From Anthostomella pinea (taxonomy: Eukaryota > Ascomycota > Sordariomycetes > Xylariales > Xylariaceae): a stretch of DNA of 64,000 bases. Location of the stretch: the NCBI GenBank assembly GCA_963556695.1, contig CAUWAG010000003.1, positions 7,812,001 to 7,876,000 on the forward strand. Direction: 5' to 3'. Positions within the stretch are counted from its first letter, which is position 1. Every line of letters starts with the position of its first letter. Under the pieces are notes generated by a model, which saw nothing but the letters and a program-made list of their open reading frames with translations, was not told the origin of the DNA and searched no databases. The position numbers and the translations under genes are program-made. Of this stretch, positions 46,381 through 57,000 are shown piece by piece.

Positions 46381-47117
46381 AAGTCAGCCTTACGAGTGAT
46401 TTTGCGATAATTCTATTACCGTCCCCTTTAACATATTAGACTTCATAGACAACCACCTTGAATAGATAATGATAATCAGTCTACCGCTCATGGCCCGGCA
46501 AAATGTACTCAAACCCAGGCGTGCCGCTGTGCGATTTCACAACGTCTGCTCAATCTCAAAGCCACCTACTGCGTTCTGAAGCACAATGGCGCGGCATCGT
46601 TGCCGATTGCAATGAGAGCGATCCTCGGTCTTCTGTGGGCGATGGGACGATAGGGGACGATGCGCCCATGTCTGTTGCCTCTATACTCGGAAGTTTTCGA
46701 GAGTTTTGCAGGGCTCGTCGAGGATGCGATAGGTAGCTGTCCACGGGTGAGTCTGCAACTGACTTCGAGATTATGTAGATGATATCGTCAGGGAGATCCA
46801 GTGACCCGTCTGACCCGTCCACGAGTAACAAAACGAAAAGCGCATAAAGCCACATTTGGAGACTGATAATCCGAACAATGCCCGGTATCACGGCCGCTTG
46901 CACCTCTTATGTCTGAGACATTGACGTCCAGGAAGATTCAAATGAATCCAGAAAAGGGGGAGAAGGGACTACTTCTTCTGTACGAAATATGGCATCATCC
47001 CAAGGGTCGAACAAGGTCGATTGGACCTATACCTCCAATTTTACTTAACCAGCTTCTACGTTTATGGGAATTTTACGTCTATAGTTGAAGTACCGAGTCG
47101 AAACACGCTGGCTCCTA
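46381..47117. other. Intergenic region between convergent genes
   Basis: The 737 nt hold the 3' ends of the MFS and thioesterase genes. A minus-strand open frame of 115 codons (46556-46903) begins with a hydrophobic stretch but shows no family signal; I do not call it. Confidence 0.4.
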
Positions 47118-48319
47118 TCACAGCTTCCCCTCTCTCTCGCCCGGCTTCCACGCCCGCTGGATGATACCATCCTGGTACTCCGTCGCCACATGGACGCCCC
47201 TCGGACTCCAAATCTTCGACATGACTATGCCCCTCCCGGCCTCGACGCGGGGGAAGCTCGCCTCCTGGATCCACCACTCGTCATCCTCGCCGTCGCCCTG
47301 CTGCATCGTCGCGTCCGCCGCGTTGACATGCACGACGAAGGAGTAGCTCAGACTCGCCGCGCGCGCGAAGTCGAACCCGAACCCGGCGTGGTTTCCCACC
47401 ATAAGCAGCCCGTTCCGGTCCGCCTCGTAGGCGTGCGCGAGGATGTGCGCGTTGGCGTCGGCGGCGGGCAGCGGCGCGATGGCCCGGTACAGGATCAGCT
47501 CGCGCCGCTCGTGCAGCGGCTTGCCCTCATTCCAGAATTCCAGGTCTACCTTCCGCAGGTCGAGCCCCGGGAATGTCCCGAATGTGCGCGTTGGTACCGT
47601 GGCGACTATGCCTGCGATGTCGGTGAGCGGTGTCGGCTCCCACGACGACGCGGGCCGTGAGTTCAGGATCGACGCGAACCGCGTTTGTGGTGGTGGCTCT
47701 GATGCGCTGTATTGCGAGATCCCTGATGGTCTGAAGGATATGAGTGCGTTGAAGCAGACTGGACCTAGGGGCAGGTCTGCGTCTGCTGGGGGGTAGTTGT
47801 CCCTGGCTGGGTTGGTGCTGGGCTGCAGTGGCTGCCGTGCCGTCACGAGGAGATTTGGGAACGAGGCGTTAGCTGCGACTGTTTCGACCTCGTATATGAA
47901 CGGTCTGTCCGTGCGACCGGGTTCCGAGAAGAAGCCATGCATCGTCTGAGGCCGTCAGTATGTGTGATCTCGGGGCTGCCACCCTTCGCAGCCGGTTAAT
48001 TGCTGAAGGATCGGCAAGGGCTGAAGACCATTTCGGCACTCACATGAAGCCCGAACTTCTTGTCCCCACGGACCCCCTTATTTGCCGCTTGCATCTCAGC
48101 GAACGCTGCCGCTGCCGCCATTCCGGCCTGGCTATACACGTGGCCCCCGAAAGCATTTGCGCCCGCCAGCTGCGGGATCTTCAGGTCGGCCCCTGTCACC
48201 CAGGCGCTTCGCCGACTCATGTATCGTCTAGTGATCTGCCCATTCTCGGCCCTACTCGGGAGCGGTGCCAGGCTCATCGCCTCTTGGAAGGTGAGGCGGC
48301 CATCGGGGCGCAATGTCAT
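47118..48319 (-). CDS. Acyl-CoA thioesterase II (TesB-like double hotdog, 367 aa)
   Basis: Exons are 48319-48044 and 47945-47118 (GTGAGT donor, CTGAG-like acceptor region, frame kept). The N-terminal hotdog has GANAFGGHVYSQAGMAAAAAF, the TesB-type helix region. The second exon continues LHTMHGFFSEPGRTDRPFIYEVE, the family's hinge into strand pairs, and the C-terminal hotdog has ANAHILAHAYEADRNG, SLSYSFVVHV (normally S-x-D-H), EWWIQEASFPRVEAGRGIVM and SKIWSPRGVHVATEYQDG. The enzyme hydrolyses acyl-CoA to free acid and CoA. Peroxisomal members end in SKL; this one ends GKL, a weak PTS1 at best, so its location is uncertain. Confidence 0.92.
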
Positions 48320-50950
48320 CTTGACAAGATTGTGGGTGGACTATTGTCCATGGAGATCGTCTTCTCGCAAACCGGCAAAAGGTGGTCAAAGCATTCACAT
48401 TTTAGAAGAAGGTCACGACGAGCTTTTGGTGGTTGGATGTTGATCGGTGATGTTGGCTAGCCTCGTAGCTGTTGTAGCTGTTGTAGATGTTATCAGGAGG
48501 GGACCTCGCCAACGTTACCGCCCCCGAGGAGACTATCGACCCGCACGGCGACTCGCGAGCGCACTGGGATGCATGGATAATCACCCAAAAGAGACGTGCG
48601 AGATCACGTGGCTTGGTGGATTTTGCGGGAGACCCTCACAGTTACTACCTTAGGTAATCCATAGTAAGTGCGCCCTCGGCTCGTCGGACTATCAGCCACC
48701 GACGGCTTGATAATTCTGCGATGGGTTCTACTCACACCCATCAGACGGGACACCCCGGGCCACACGTCTTGACAAGAGTCTCGTCAGGGAGTCTTGTTTT
48801 AAGACTTGAGGTCAGCTGTTCCGAGATGTCGACAAGGTGCCAGTCGGGGGGTTCCCGATCTGTCCCACTGGGAGTTCACGATAATGATATATCCCCTTGA
48901 GTGGCAGTGCACTATCAGGTTTTGCTACGCCTCATGAGATTTGTTTATTGACCAATCCAAGCCCCTTATTGTAGCGTCATACGTATCGTGAGTGGTTTAG
49001 CTTACTGGAGAAGGCTCATATGGTGTGGCTAAGGAGCATCTATATCCGTGCTCCACAAAGTGGTGCGCACTGCCGCTCAAGGGGACGGCGAAGTGAGAAG
49101 CGCAGTCGCTTATGTATGCTCAAACGATGCAGGACGGACTTCTTAAAGTATCGCTTTAGGGAACGACGTAGTCAAAATCCGACCGACTGGCCCGCATCTT
49201 CTATGCAGCCAATAGCGCACTTTTCTCTAGCATCTGAATTCGAGGTACGACGTGTCCAACCTAGTCGTTTGTGCTCGTTGCTTTAAAGCGAGACTCGCGC
49301 AGCAATGTCTCACCGAAATGAGGTCAGACGGATTATACGTCTTCCATCAGCGCTGGGGGATGCTTGAAACGTAGATCAGTTCATCTGAGAGATCATATGC
49401 GGAGGAGGTGGAAGAATCCTAGCTCCTGTCCACGGCATCCAGTATCGTCAGAGGTAGTGAAGCAGGGGAACCTGAACGTGAATATCGACGCATCATCGAC
49501 AGCTTCGATCAGATCATCCAAAAGTGGTCGACAGTCACCAGGGGTGCACACTGTATCAGGAATACCCTGGTGTAATCTGCGGCAGCGCGGCCGGCCGCCT
49601 GCGTGGACGGCAGACGACAAGGGGTTGCATTTGATGATTAGATGTGGAGATGTCGGTGTTACTGCGCAGCCATGCGGGTGATAAAAATAACTGCTGGAGG
49701 ATGCTCGGACCTAGCAGTGGAAGACTACCGTAGTAACGTTGATGAGCTGCCTTCAAGGATTATTCGGGGACCACCCGGTTATTCGACCGGGTACCCCTCT
49801 CCGAGGCTCTGGATGTAGAACAAGCGCCGACAATTAGACCCGGCAAATCAGGTAGGTATGCAGGGGCAAAAGTACCATTCTATCCACTTGCTGGGGCTGG
49901 GCTGATCGGGCCGCCCGGGCTCCATATTATAGTCGCCGATACCCCATACAATGTCATTCCCCGATACTTGGCGACTCGGCCGTATCGAGATCCAGGAGCG
50001 GGTGGCTTGAGGGCTGGGATAACTACCTCGAAGTCTGGGAAATCTAAGCAAAGGCTGATCATTCTCAAGAACCATATCTGGACAGGCTGATCTCACTGTC
50101 CCCCGGCCGCATTATAGCAGTTGTGAGTAGTACTGTGGCTGCAGACCAAAGTTTATAACCTTGGCAAGTATTTCTGGTCAGTGCTTTGCAAGCACTTGCA
50201 TAACCCCCATGAGATACACGGAATACTTCCATTGTGCGAACCCCCTGCTTAGAGCGAGTGACACACATGCAGTATCGTCCCGGAAAGCCTGAACTGACAT
50301 ATCTTTTGTGAAATGGTGGCGTAGCTACACGCCAGCTGCCGTCCCCTTTTGACTTTCTGACGGGCATGCCGCATCTGGCTTCACTCTGGAGCCCGAGCTG
50401 ATTGAATGACCGTCCGAAGTTTGGCGCTTGAGACGCACGGTACGTTCCATCGCCCCCGCGACTGCCGCGTCGAGTACGACATTGTGAAACCAAACCAATA
50501 CCTGGAAGGCTGAAGGATTTCGAAGATCCTACCCAAGTAATTTTAGAATCTAGTAAACTGGCCAGTAAGATCTCTGGATTAGCGACAATGAATAGGGGAC
50601 TACCCATTCAGGCCATCGCGCCGATGTGCCTAGAGCAGTCAGCCCAGTGTTGTGCTAAGTAATATTTAGTCATCCCATGAAACCCTAGTCTACGAATCCT
50701 ATACTGTAGGGCCCCCATGTCCTCAACTGACGGGGATTGGGTGCACAGGTACCGACCAGCTGCCGACCCATCTCGACCCGAGATCTTCAAGCTTGTTCTT
50801 GCTTAGTTGATGATCGATTATAATTAGGTATTTATTCCTTGTTTCGACCTGTAGTCGACTGATGTGATCGATCATGAAGTTCATCGTCGAATCTATCTAG
50901 GATTATACTGAGGTAGTGTGCCCCATCACGCTCAGGGACAACACTTAAGG
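48320..50950. other. Intergenic region
   Basis: About 2.6 kb without a supported gene. A short inverted repeat (ACCCGGTTATTCGACCGGGT) lies at about 49775-49794. The longest open frames have no recognisable features. Confidence 0.4.
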
Positions 50951-51820
50951 ATGACTCAACTCTCACATACTCCTCGAGAGACACTTCTCTTCAATACATT
51001 CCACGACATGCATTCTCAGTTTTATACTATGGACGCCTCGGAGAGAGCCGCTTTGTCTCAGTTTCTTAATATGGACACCTCGGAGAGAGACACTCTGCTG
51101 TCCGTCCTTTGCGGCCAATGGTGGAACTGGGACTCATGGGACTGTAATCGAATCAAGTTCAACCAAGACGGGACTGGGCAGGTCAGTACATGCGACCTCT
51201 ACGCATCGAGCAATGCGCTAACATATGCTCGAAGATGATCTGCCGCGCCAGGCAAGAGGTGTTCATCGCCGCCGAGTTCGATTGGCAGCCCCTACACACA
51301 GATATATTGGACCAGGAGCTCGTCATGCCCATCAAAAACCCCAAGGCGCCAATGCGTCTGGCTCAATTCGACATCGTAATGAGGCTCACGAATCGTCGCA
51401 TCCCAATTCTTGCGGGCCAAGACTTGATTGGGTGCGCAATCAACGAGTGTCTGCTCGAGGACGATGCTTTTTATGCCAAAGCGTATAATGTCAGTCTGGA
51501 ACGAGGCAGGTTTCTGACGCCGTTCGACGCCCTGGGGGGCCAGATCGACCCCTACACGCCGACATTCTCTCTCGGGTTGGCCTTCGACAGGTCACCATTC
51601 CCTCAGCAACACGAGTGGAAGGTCAAAGTCCCGGCGTCACTTGGCGTCAAACTCTGGGATCGCAAGGAGTTTTGCGGGAAACAGTACGTACATTGAAACG
51701 TGGTGCCCAAACCCCAGGCCCAATTTTCACGAAGTTACTTCAACAATCTGTCCTTCACGCTGACGTCTTTGCAGAACATACGAGGCAGATCCAGATTCAA
51801 ACTTTTGTGCGGTGATGTAG
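50951..51820 (+). CDS. Unknown protein ending in a CaaX box (241 aa)
   Basis: Exons are 50951-51181, 51235-51683 and 51775-51820; frame is kept and exon 3 is only 46 nt including the stop. The N-terminal part is helical (LLFNTFHDMHSQFYTMDASE) with a short duplicated unit (MDASERAALSQFLN / MDTSERDTLLSVLC). The body starts GQWWNWDSWDCNRIKFNQDG, then FIAAEFDWQPL, VMRLTNRRIPIL and LGLAFDRSPFP, and probably forms a beta-rich domain. The predicted end is DSNFCAVM, a C-a-a-X motif with X = Met, which favours farnesylation. No signal peptide. I know of no named family, though the layout resembles unnamed fungal proteins. Confidence 0.72.
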
Positions 51821-51998
51821 CTGAGCATGGCGAGTATAACAAGGCAACAGGAATTGGAAAGGTGTTGAGATACCCAAGTACCTATCAGGGTACGGACGAC
51901 TTACGAATAGGACGAGCATGGCGTTTCGGCGATATCAATTTATGGGCAATGATGAATAGCGACTACAGTCTATGTACATACTTATTACCACTCATTAT

Positions 51999-52715
51999 GT
52001 TTGTTTGTTTTGTTTGTTTGTTTTGTATTTAACGTGGGGGATTGCTCCTCAGTAGTGCAAACCACGCCTCCCAGAGCCTCTGCATCGCAGGGTTGTGGAG
52101 GTATCAAGATAATAAGTACAGTCAGTCCCGCTCACGAGCCCATCCCCGTTGTTGCGGCGGTATGACCTTGGGTCATCCATCTGGTCCTTTAAGAACAGCT
52201 ATCTATCGAGGGCAGATTGATGAAAAGAATTTACTCTTCTCCACGAATTATGCCCATTCTGTGCTCCTCTCCCCTAAGTATTGTAAACAAGCTGTCTTAA
52301 GCGAGTACCTGGGCAGCAGCCGATTTTTCCCTAGCCTCTTACAAAAGAAAATATGTTGTGGTGTTTTCTTTTCACCACAGCTGCAGTGATCATTCGAGTC
52401 TGTATGCCCAAAGCGTTCGTGGTATCTGACAAAGTCGCCATGTCCAGATCTGGCCGCTAGAAGTCTGTGTAAAGTATTCCTCTTAAAAGATATAAGGTCT
52501 CTTTCAGTTACTGCATGTGAGTATACTTCTTGATATCTAGGTTCTGATTGGTCTTTCCACCATTGATTGAACTCTTTCTTGTCCTTTCTTTTGAGATATC
52601 TCTTGACCCACGAGATTGTGGGAAGGTTTGTCGTGTCTGATTCTAGCATGGCACCCTCTTTTGCTAGTGTGTCGGCAGCTTCGTTGCTATTATTACTCAT
52701 TAACCTAGGAAGGAC
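51999..52715 (-). mobile_element. 3' fragment of a non-LTR retrotransposon (LINE, Tad1/CgT1-like)
   Basis: The minus strand at 52700-52248 encodes the end of an ORF2 polyprotein: an RNase H end motif (NEAADTLAKEGAML) followed by LHRLLAARSGHGDFVRYHE, a CSCGEKKTPQHIFFC cysteine/histidine motif and a stop, as in fungal LINEs after the RNase H domain. Endonuclease, reverse transcriptase and most of RNase H are missing. About 220 nt of 3' UTR follow, and the fragment ends at a (CAAA)n tract (51999-52025 on the given strand as TTTG), a plausible LINE 3' tail. 5' truncation is typical of LINE insertion. Confidence 0.75.
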
Positions 52716-52939
52716 TCGTGGGAACGCTGGGACGCCCCATAAAGCAATGCAGTTAGCATTATATCGCGCTCCATCCGGAATGCAGACATACGAAAGCGCC
52801 GTTTTACTTCACTAGTGACTCTGCAGGTACGAATCAACATTGCGTATGGGGACCCATAACCCATCATCTCAGCTGCAGCTCCAGCATGAAGCTTCATCTT
52901 GGTTTCCTTCACCATCAGAGCGGCCGCTGCTTGTGCAAC

Positions 52940-53826
52940 GCGATATTCTGGCCCGTCTATCCGTGAAGTTGAACTCGTTCGCAATGATCTGGGGCATTAC
53001 GTGGCCTCTTTCTACCCAGTCCATCAACCCCAGCAGCGCATCGTGCCGGCAGTCATTGGATCCCAGAGGAACGGACAAGCCGGCATTGTACCCTGGTCTC
53101 TGTGCGGCCTGGCCAGCTCCTCCCATCATCCACGGAGCCTTGACGTTGTCGAGAGTTCCCCAGCAGTGGCCCATACCTGGTATCAGGAAGTAACGGAAGA
53201 AGTCGCGAATGTTCCCCATAGTTTCGACCGTGCGGACAGGGTCGTGTGCTGAATAGGCACTACCGCATCCGCCGGGCCGGGTACATGATGATCTTGCCCC
53301 TATATCTGAAGGATCCAATATCGTACTGATCCGCCGTAGCCTGTACGAAGGATTCATCACGCGCCTCCGAGTCGTCCACTGTGGTATCATTGAATGAGGT
53401 GATTTGCCAGTCCGTACCATAATGCATGAAATATCTCTCGTGTTGTGCGTCGAAGTTCCTTCTAACGCTGCTGGCTTCGTTGTTCGAGTCAGTGGGCAAG
53501 AGTAAAGTCGACCCTTTCCCTTCAGAACTGTACTCTGCTCCTTTGTAGACAAGTTTTCCATCTTTGATCACCTGGTTGCTCCAAATCGTGCGTGCCGCTT
53601 CCCGTCAAGCCGAAGGCGAGCTGACTATGTTGTCACTGACGCCGTCCAAGTGGTCACATTGCTTTAGCACCTCTGCTTGTAGACTTGTGAAGAGATCTGC
53701 GGTGTAGCAGCTGTGCGAAGCGCTCTCGGGAAGATTCCACGTCGTTAGTTTCGACACCCAGGGCATGAGGTGCTTGGTATCGCTGGGGTTTACCATGGCG
53801 GTGGTCACTTCATCGCAAACTAACAC
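52940..53826 (-). pseudogene. Broken tannase/feruloyl esterase-family gene
   Basis: Reading from 53826 downward, one frame has VLKQCDHLDGVSDNIVSSPS, the tannase-family CD-x-L-D-G-V-x-D segment, then an in-frame TGA near 53607. The frame resumes with VIKDGKLVYKGAEY and GTDWQITSF, stops near 53262, and a second frame continues with DFFRYFLIPGMGHC (the family's G-M-x-H-C active-site His region), GGAGQ and DCRHDALLGLMDWVERG. N-terminal parts, including the Ser nucleophile region, are not found, and the 3' end runs into unrelated and LINE sequence. The gene is clearly disabled. Confidence 0.8.
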
Positions 53827-55911
53827 ATACTTATATTAATATGCAATCGAGGAAACTGATATACAAGTCAGCTGGAATCCTCGTAATGGTATGATTATCA
53901 CAACCTCCGGAGCACCGGGCTTTTCGTGTGCTGTACAATTGATATATGTGTGATTCGTAAGTCTGACACGTGCTCGCACATCCCCGTCACTGCCCTCGCC
54001 AAGTTGTGCCGCCCAGTCCCTGCGGAATCAGTCAAAGAGGACATATGTCACAGGAGGACTCATCAAAGTGGTTAAGTATCATGATTTGTATTAGGATCAT
54101 TTCCTTATAAGGCAGTCCCGAAAATACTCAACATCTCAGTTCACTTCCTCCCGATTGACTGCCACGAACCCGAGCCAGCATACAAACCGCCCACCACATC
54201 ATTCGAGCAGAGTCCCAGACATCCACCACTGACGCCTATCCTGTCACACTTACTCATTACATCCCAGCTTAGTTATTGAGTGGTGATCCCCGCGGTTTGG
54301 TTGGCCTTGATCCAGTTAGGGCCTCGTGGGGCTCGGCACTAGGCAAGAAAAGGGGTCTGTTATGACTAGATGCGATTTTTTATGTAGACAGTGGCGTGCC
54401 AGCAACGTTGAAGTCAAGTTTCCTTGTGAAACGGGTCCTCAAGGCTTATTGGAACAGAATATGCTGACGTTTCCGCTTGTGACGACGGACTAATAACAGG
54501 ATGCGGAGTCGGCGGGAAGACGGTAAAAAGTTAAAGATGACATGCCATCTGATTCCATTCAGCGAAGTTTGGCGCAACGCGCTTTGGGCCACGTGCAAGT
54601 CGTGCGGGCATGCGCGGAATGCGCCGTGAAGTGTCGTTCATTGGACTGCGGCAAATATGCATCCAGTGGCCGCTCATAACATTGGGAGTCAGGTACCAAT
54701 GATGCCCATCAGCAAATCGAACGGCCTTCTTCGGGTGCTCTCTGGTGGCCATTTGTTGACTCCTATAATATCACTTGAACTACGACCTGAGAGGCCTTCC
54801 CCAAGGCTACAGCTACGTTATCACAAGCGCGCGCTGTATTCGCCTTCCTCTTGTATTCAAAGTTCTAGAACTGGTCTGATTCGTACGCTGATCCAAAAGC
54901 CACCTTTGATGAAGAGAAACGTGGAGAAAATTACATCAAATCATCGAATAAACGAGATACAAGCATCAAGGAACGCTGAACATTCGCCGCATTGTTCGAC
55001 CACAGTCGCAAGTTCCCAAACCCTAGCAAGACCACACAGAGTCCGCACAGGGTTATCTGTTGAATGGCACGTAAGCCACCGTGGCGTCAGGGAGGTGGCA
55101 GTGTACTGATCACATGCATGGGCCATTGGGGCATTTTGGGGCCACCTAGCCACCAACAGAGACTTCACAACAGATTCATTCAAGATCAGCACTGAACACA
55201 CGAACATCAACCATATGAACCATCTACGCAATGTTTGTTATGATCCTCTAAAGAAGCGATATTTAGAAAGGATATTAGGTTGTGCGTGGCGTTCGGCTAG
55301 CATCCTTGGCTCACATGTCTTCGAACACGACACCCAATCACGATAAGCTTCGAGGGTGAGGTTGTTTATTTCCATCTGGCGCCAAACTATGAGTCATTTT
55401 GTGCCCAAAAGTCTCGCAATCCAGTGTGTCGCTCCGAGGGAGTGTGCCCTTGACGGGCTCACTTCAGATTTCGGGAGTATGGGATCAACGGACCGGCAAG
55501 GGAGACACAAGCGCGCATGGAATCACCAGGTCTGGGGGGGTACGACTTTTATTAATACGATATCTAATTAAGCGCAGTGTCTTGTGTTAGTGATGAGGCA
55601 AAACCGCAGGTCACTTCTGTCTATCAGATACCCACGACAGTGCCCGTCGTATCACCACCCAAGACCAAACAAGAAAAAGCATTCGACAAAGGAAAAGACA
55701 CCACGAACAAAGCGTGACCTCATAGAATAGGTATCCCCGCCGAAGGTCCCCCATCTCCGTCACGAAGCAAGAAAACCTACCAATAAAAAAAGATACCTCG
55801 AACACCTCGTGGTTCCTAGAAAACGTACATCCCCTGAAGGTTGCCCATCCTCTACTCTAGCACACTAGGCATCCTCCCGCCTTCTTCATGTTTGTTTGTG
55901 GTAGGGGACGT
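53827..55911. other. Intergenic region
   Basis: About 2.1 kb without a supported gene. Open frames here lack domains and codon bias. It may include further decayed tannase or repeat sequence that I cannot recognise. Confidence 0.4.
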
Positions 55912-57000
55912 CTAGAGCATCCAGACGGCGAACGCGACGGCGACGGCGAGACCCGGGGCTCCAGCCGGAATGCTGGCGGAGGCAGCGGCACCGGTGGGAG
56001 CGGGATCCGGGGGTTGGTCGTCGCTGCCCTTGCTGGTGGGAGATGGCAAGTGGGAGCTGGAAGTGCCAGTCTCGTGGGCAGTACCAGTCGTCTGGTGAGC
56101 AGTACCAGTCTCGTGAGAAGTACCAGTTGTTTGGTGAGTAGTACCAGTCTCATGGGCAGGGCCAGTCTCATGGGCAGGACCAGTCTCATGGGCAGGGCCA
56201 GTCGTTTGGTGAGCAGTACCAGTCTCGTGGGCAGTGCCAGTCTCGTGAGAAGTACCAGTCCCGTGGGCAGTACCAGTCTCATGGGCAGGGCCAGTCGATC
56301 GGGTAGGGCCAGTCGATAGGGTAGGGCCAGTTGAGGGAGTAGGGCCAGTCGAGTGGATAGGGTCAGTCGAGTAGGTAGTGATGGTAGTGCCGCCCAAGAC
56401 GGTAGTGATCGTGGTGCCACCCACGATGGTAGTTTCAGTCAAGATTATAGTGCCAGTCTCGTGGGCAGTGCCAGTCTCATGGGTAGAGCCGGTCTCGTGG
56501 GCAGGGCCAGTCGAGCAGGTAGTGATGGTAGTACCACCCAAGATGGTAGTGATGGTAGTGCCACCCAAGATGGTAGTGATGGTAGTGCCAGTCAAGATGG
56601 TAGTGCCAGTCTCATGGGCAGTGCCATTCAAGCTGGTAGTGCCAGTCGTGTAGGTAGGGTCAGTCGAGTGGGTAGGGCCAGTCAAGCTGGTAGTGCTACT
56701 CGTGTAGATAGGGCCAGTCGAGTGGCTAGAGTAACCTGGGTGCGTAGAGTGACCGCAAGAACCGCAGCCAGTCTGACTGCTTGACGTGGTAGGGAGGACG
56801 GAGTCAGTCGGAACAGTAGAGCCAGTTGGGCCATAGGTCTTCGTGGTGTTGACCATGGGATAAAGAGGGCTAATGGCGGTGAACCTCCTATGGAAGGTAG
56901 CTGTCAACGTCGTTTTGGAGCCTGGAGTGACCTCGGGGTGGTTGGCGGTGGCTTCGGCGGCGACCGCGAGGACGGAAGTAGCGACAGTAGAGAACTTCAT
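55912..57000 (-). CDS. Ser/Thr-rich repeat GPI-anchored surface protein (362 aa)
   Basis: The ATG at 57000 starts a signal peptide (MKFSTVATSVLAVAAEATA). After about 60 residues with one CGSCG motif, the protein is a long run of Thr/Ser/Gly/His/Glu repeats: GTTITTILG units, STGP units and HETGTA/HQTTG units. The C-terminus has a spacer (GAAASASIPAG) and a final hydrophobic tail (APGLAVAVAFAVWML), the signal expected for GPI attachment, with the omega site probably in the Gly/Ala/Ser stretch. The stalk is likely O-mannosylated and wall-linked. Repeat number probably varies between strains. Confidence 0.82.
   Translation of the reverse strand: MKFSTVATSVLAVAAEATANHPEVTPGSKTTLTATFHRRFTAISPLYPMVNTTKTYGPTGSTVPTDSVLPTTSSSQTGCGSCGHSTHPGYSSHSTGPIYTSSTTSLTGPTHSTDPTYTTGTTSLNGTAHETGTTILTGTTITTILGGTTITTILGGTTITTCSTGPAHETGSTHETGTAHETGTIILTETTIVGGTTITTVLGGTTITTYSTDPIHSTGPTPSTGPTLSTGPTRSTGPAHETGTAHGTGTSHETGTAHETGTAHQTTGPAHETGPAHETGPAHETGTTHQTTGTSHETGTAHQTTGTAHETGTSSSHLPSPTSKGSDDQPPDPAPTGAAASASIPAGAPGLAVAVAFAVWML
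56040..56720 (-). repeat. Coding minisatellite in the GPI protein gene
   Basis: Imperfect tandem units of 12, 15, 18 and 30 nt encode HETG(T/P)A, STGP(T/I) and GTTITTILG repeats. Several adjacent 30-nt units (about 56380-56600) are almost identical in DNA sequence, which suggests recent slippage or unequal recombination. Confidence 0.75.

Noticed and set aside
46556..46903. Minus-strand open frame of 115 codons with a hydrophobic start
   Set aside because: Between two convergent genes; hydrophobic stretch is short and nothing matches a known family.
50065..50607. Minus-strand open frame of 180 codons
   Set aside because: No domain, no signal peptide, odd composition, and no promoter-like context.
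54657..55109. Plus-strand open frame of 150 codons
   Set aside because: No recognisable features; composition resembles non-coding sequence.
55888..56784. Two plus-strand Gly/Ser/Val-rich open frames
   Set aside because: They are the complement of the minisatellite in the GPI protein gene and have no independent signal.
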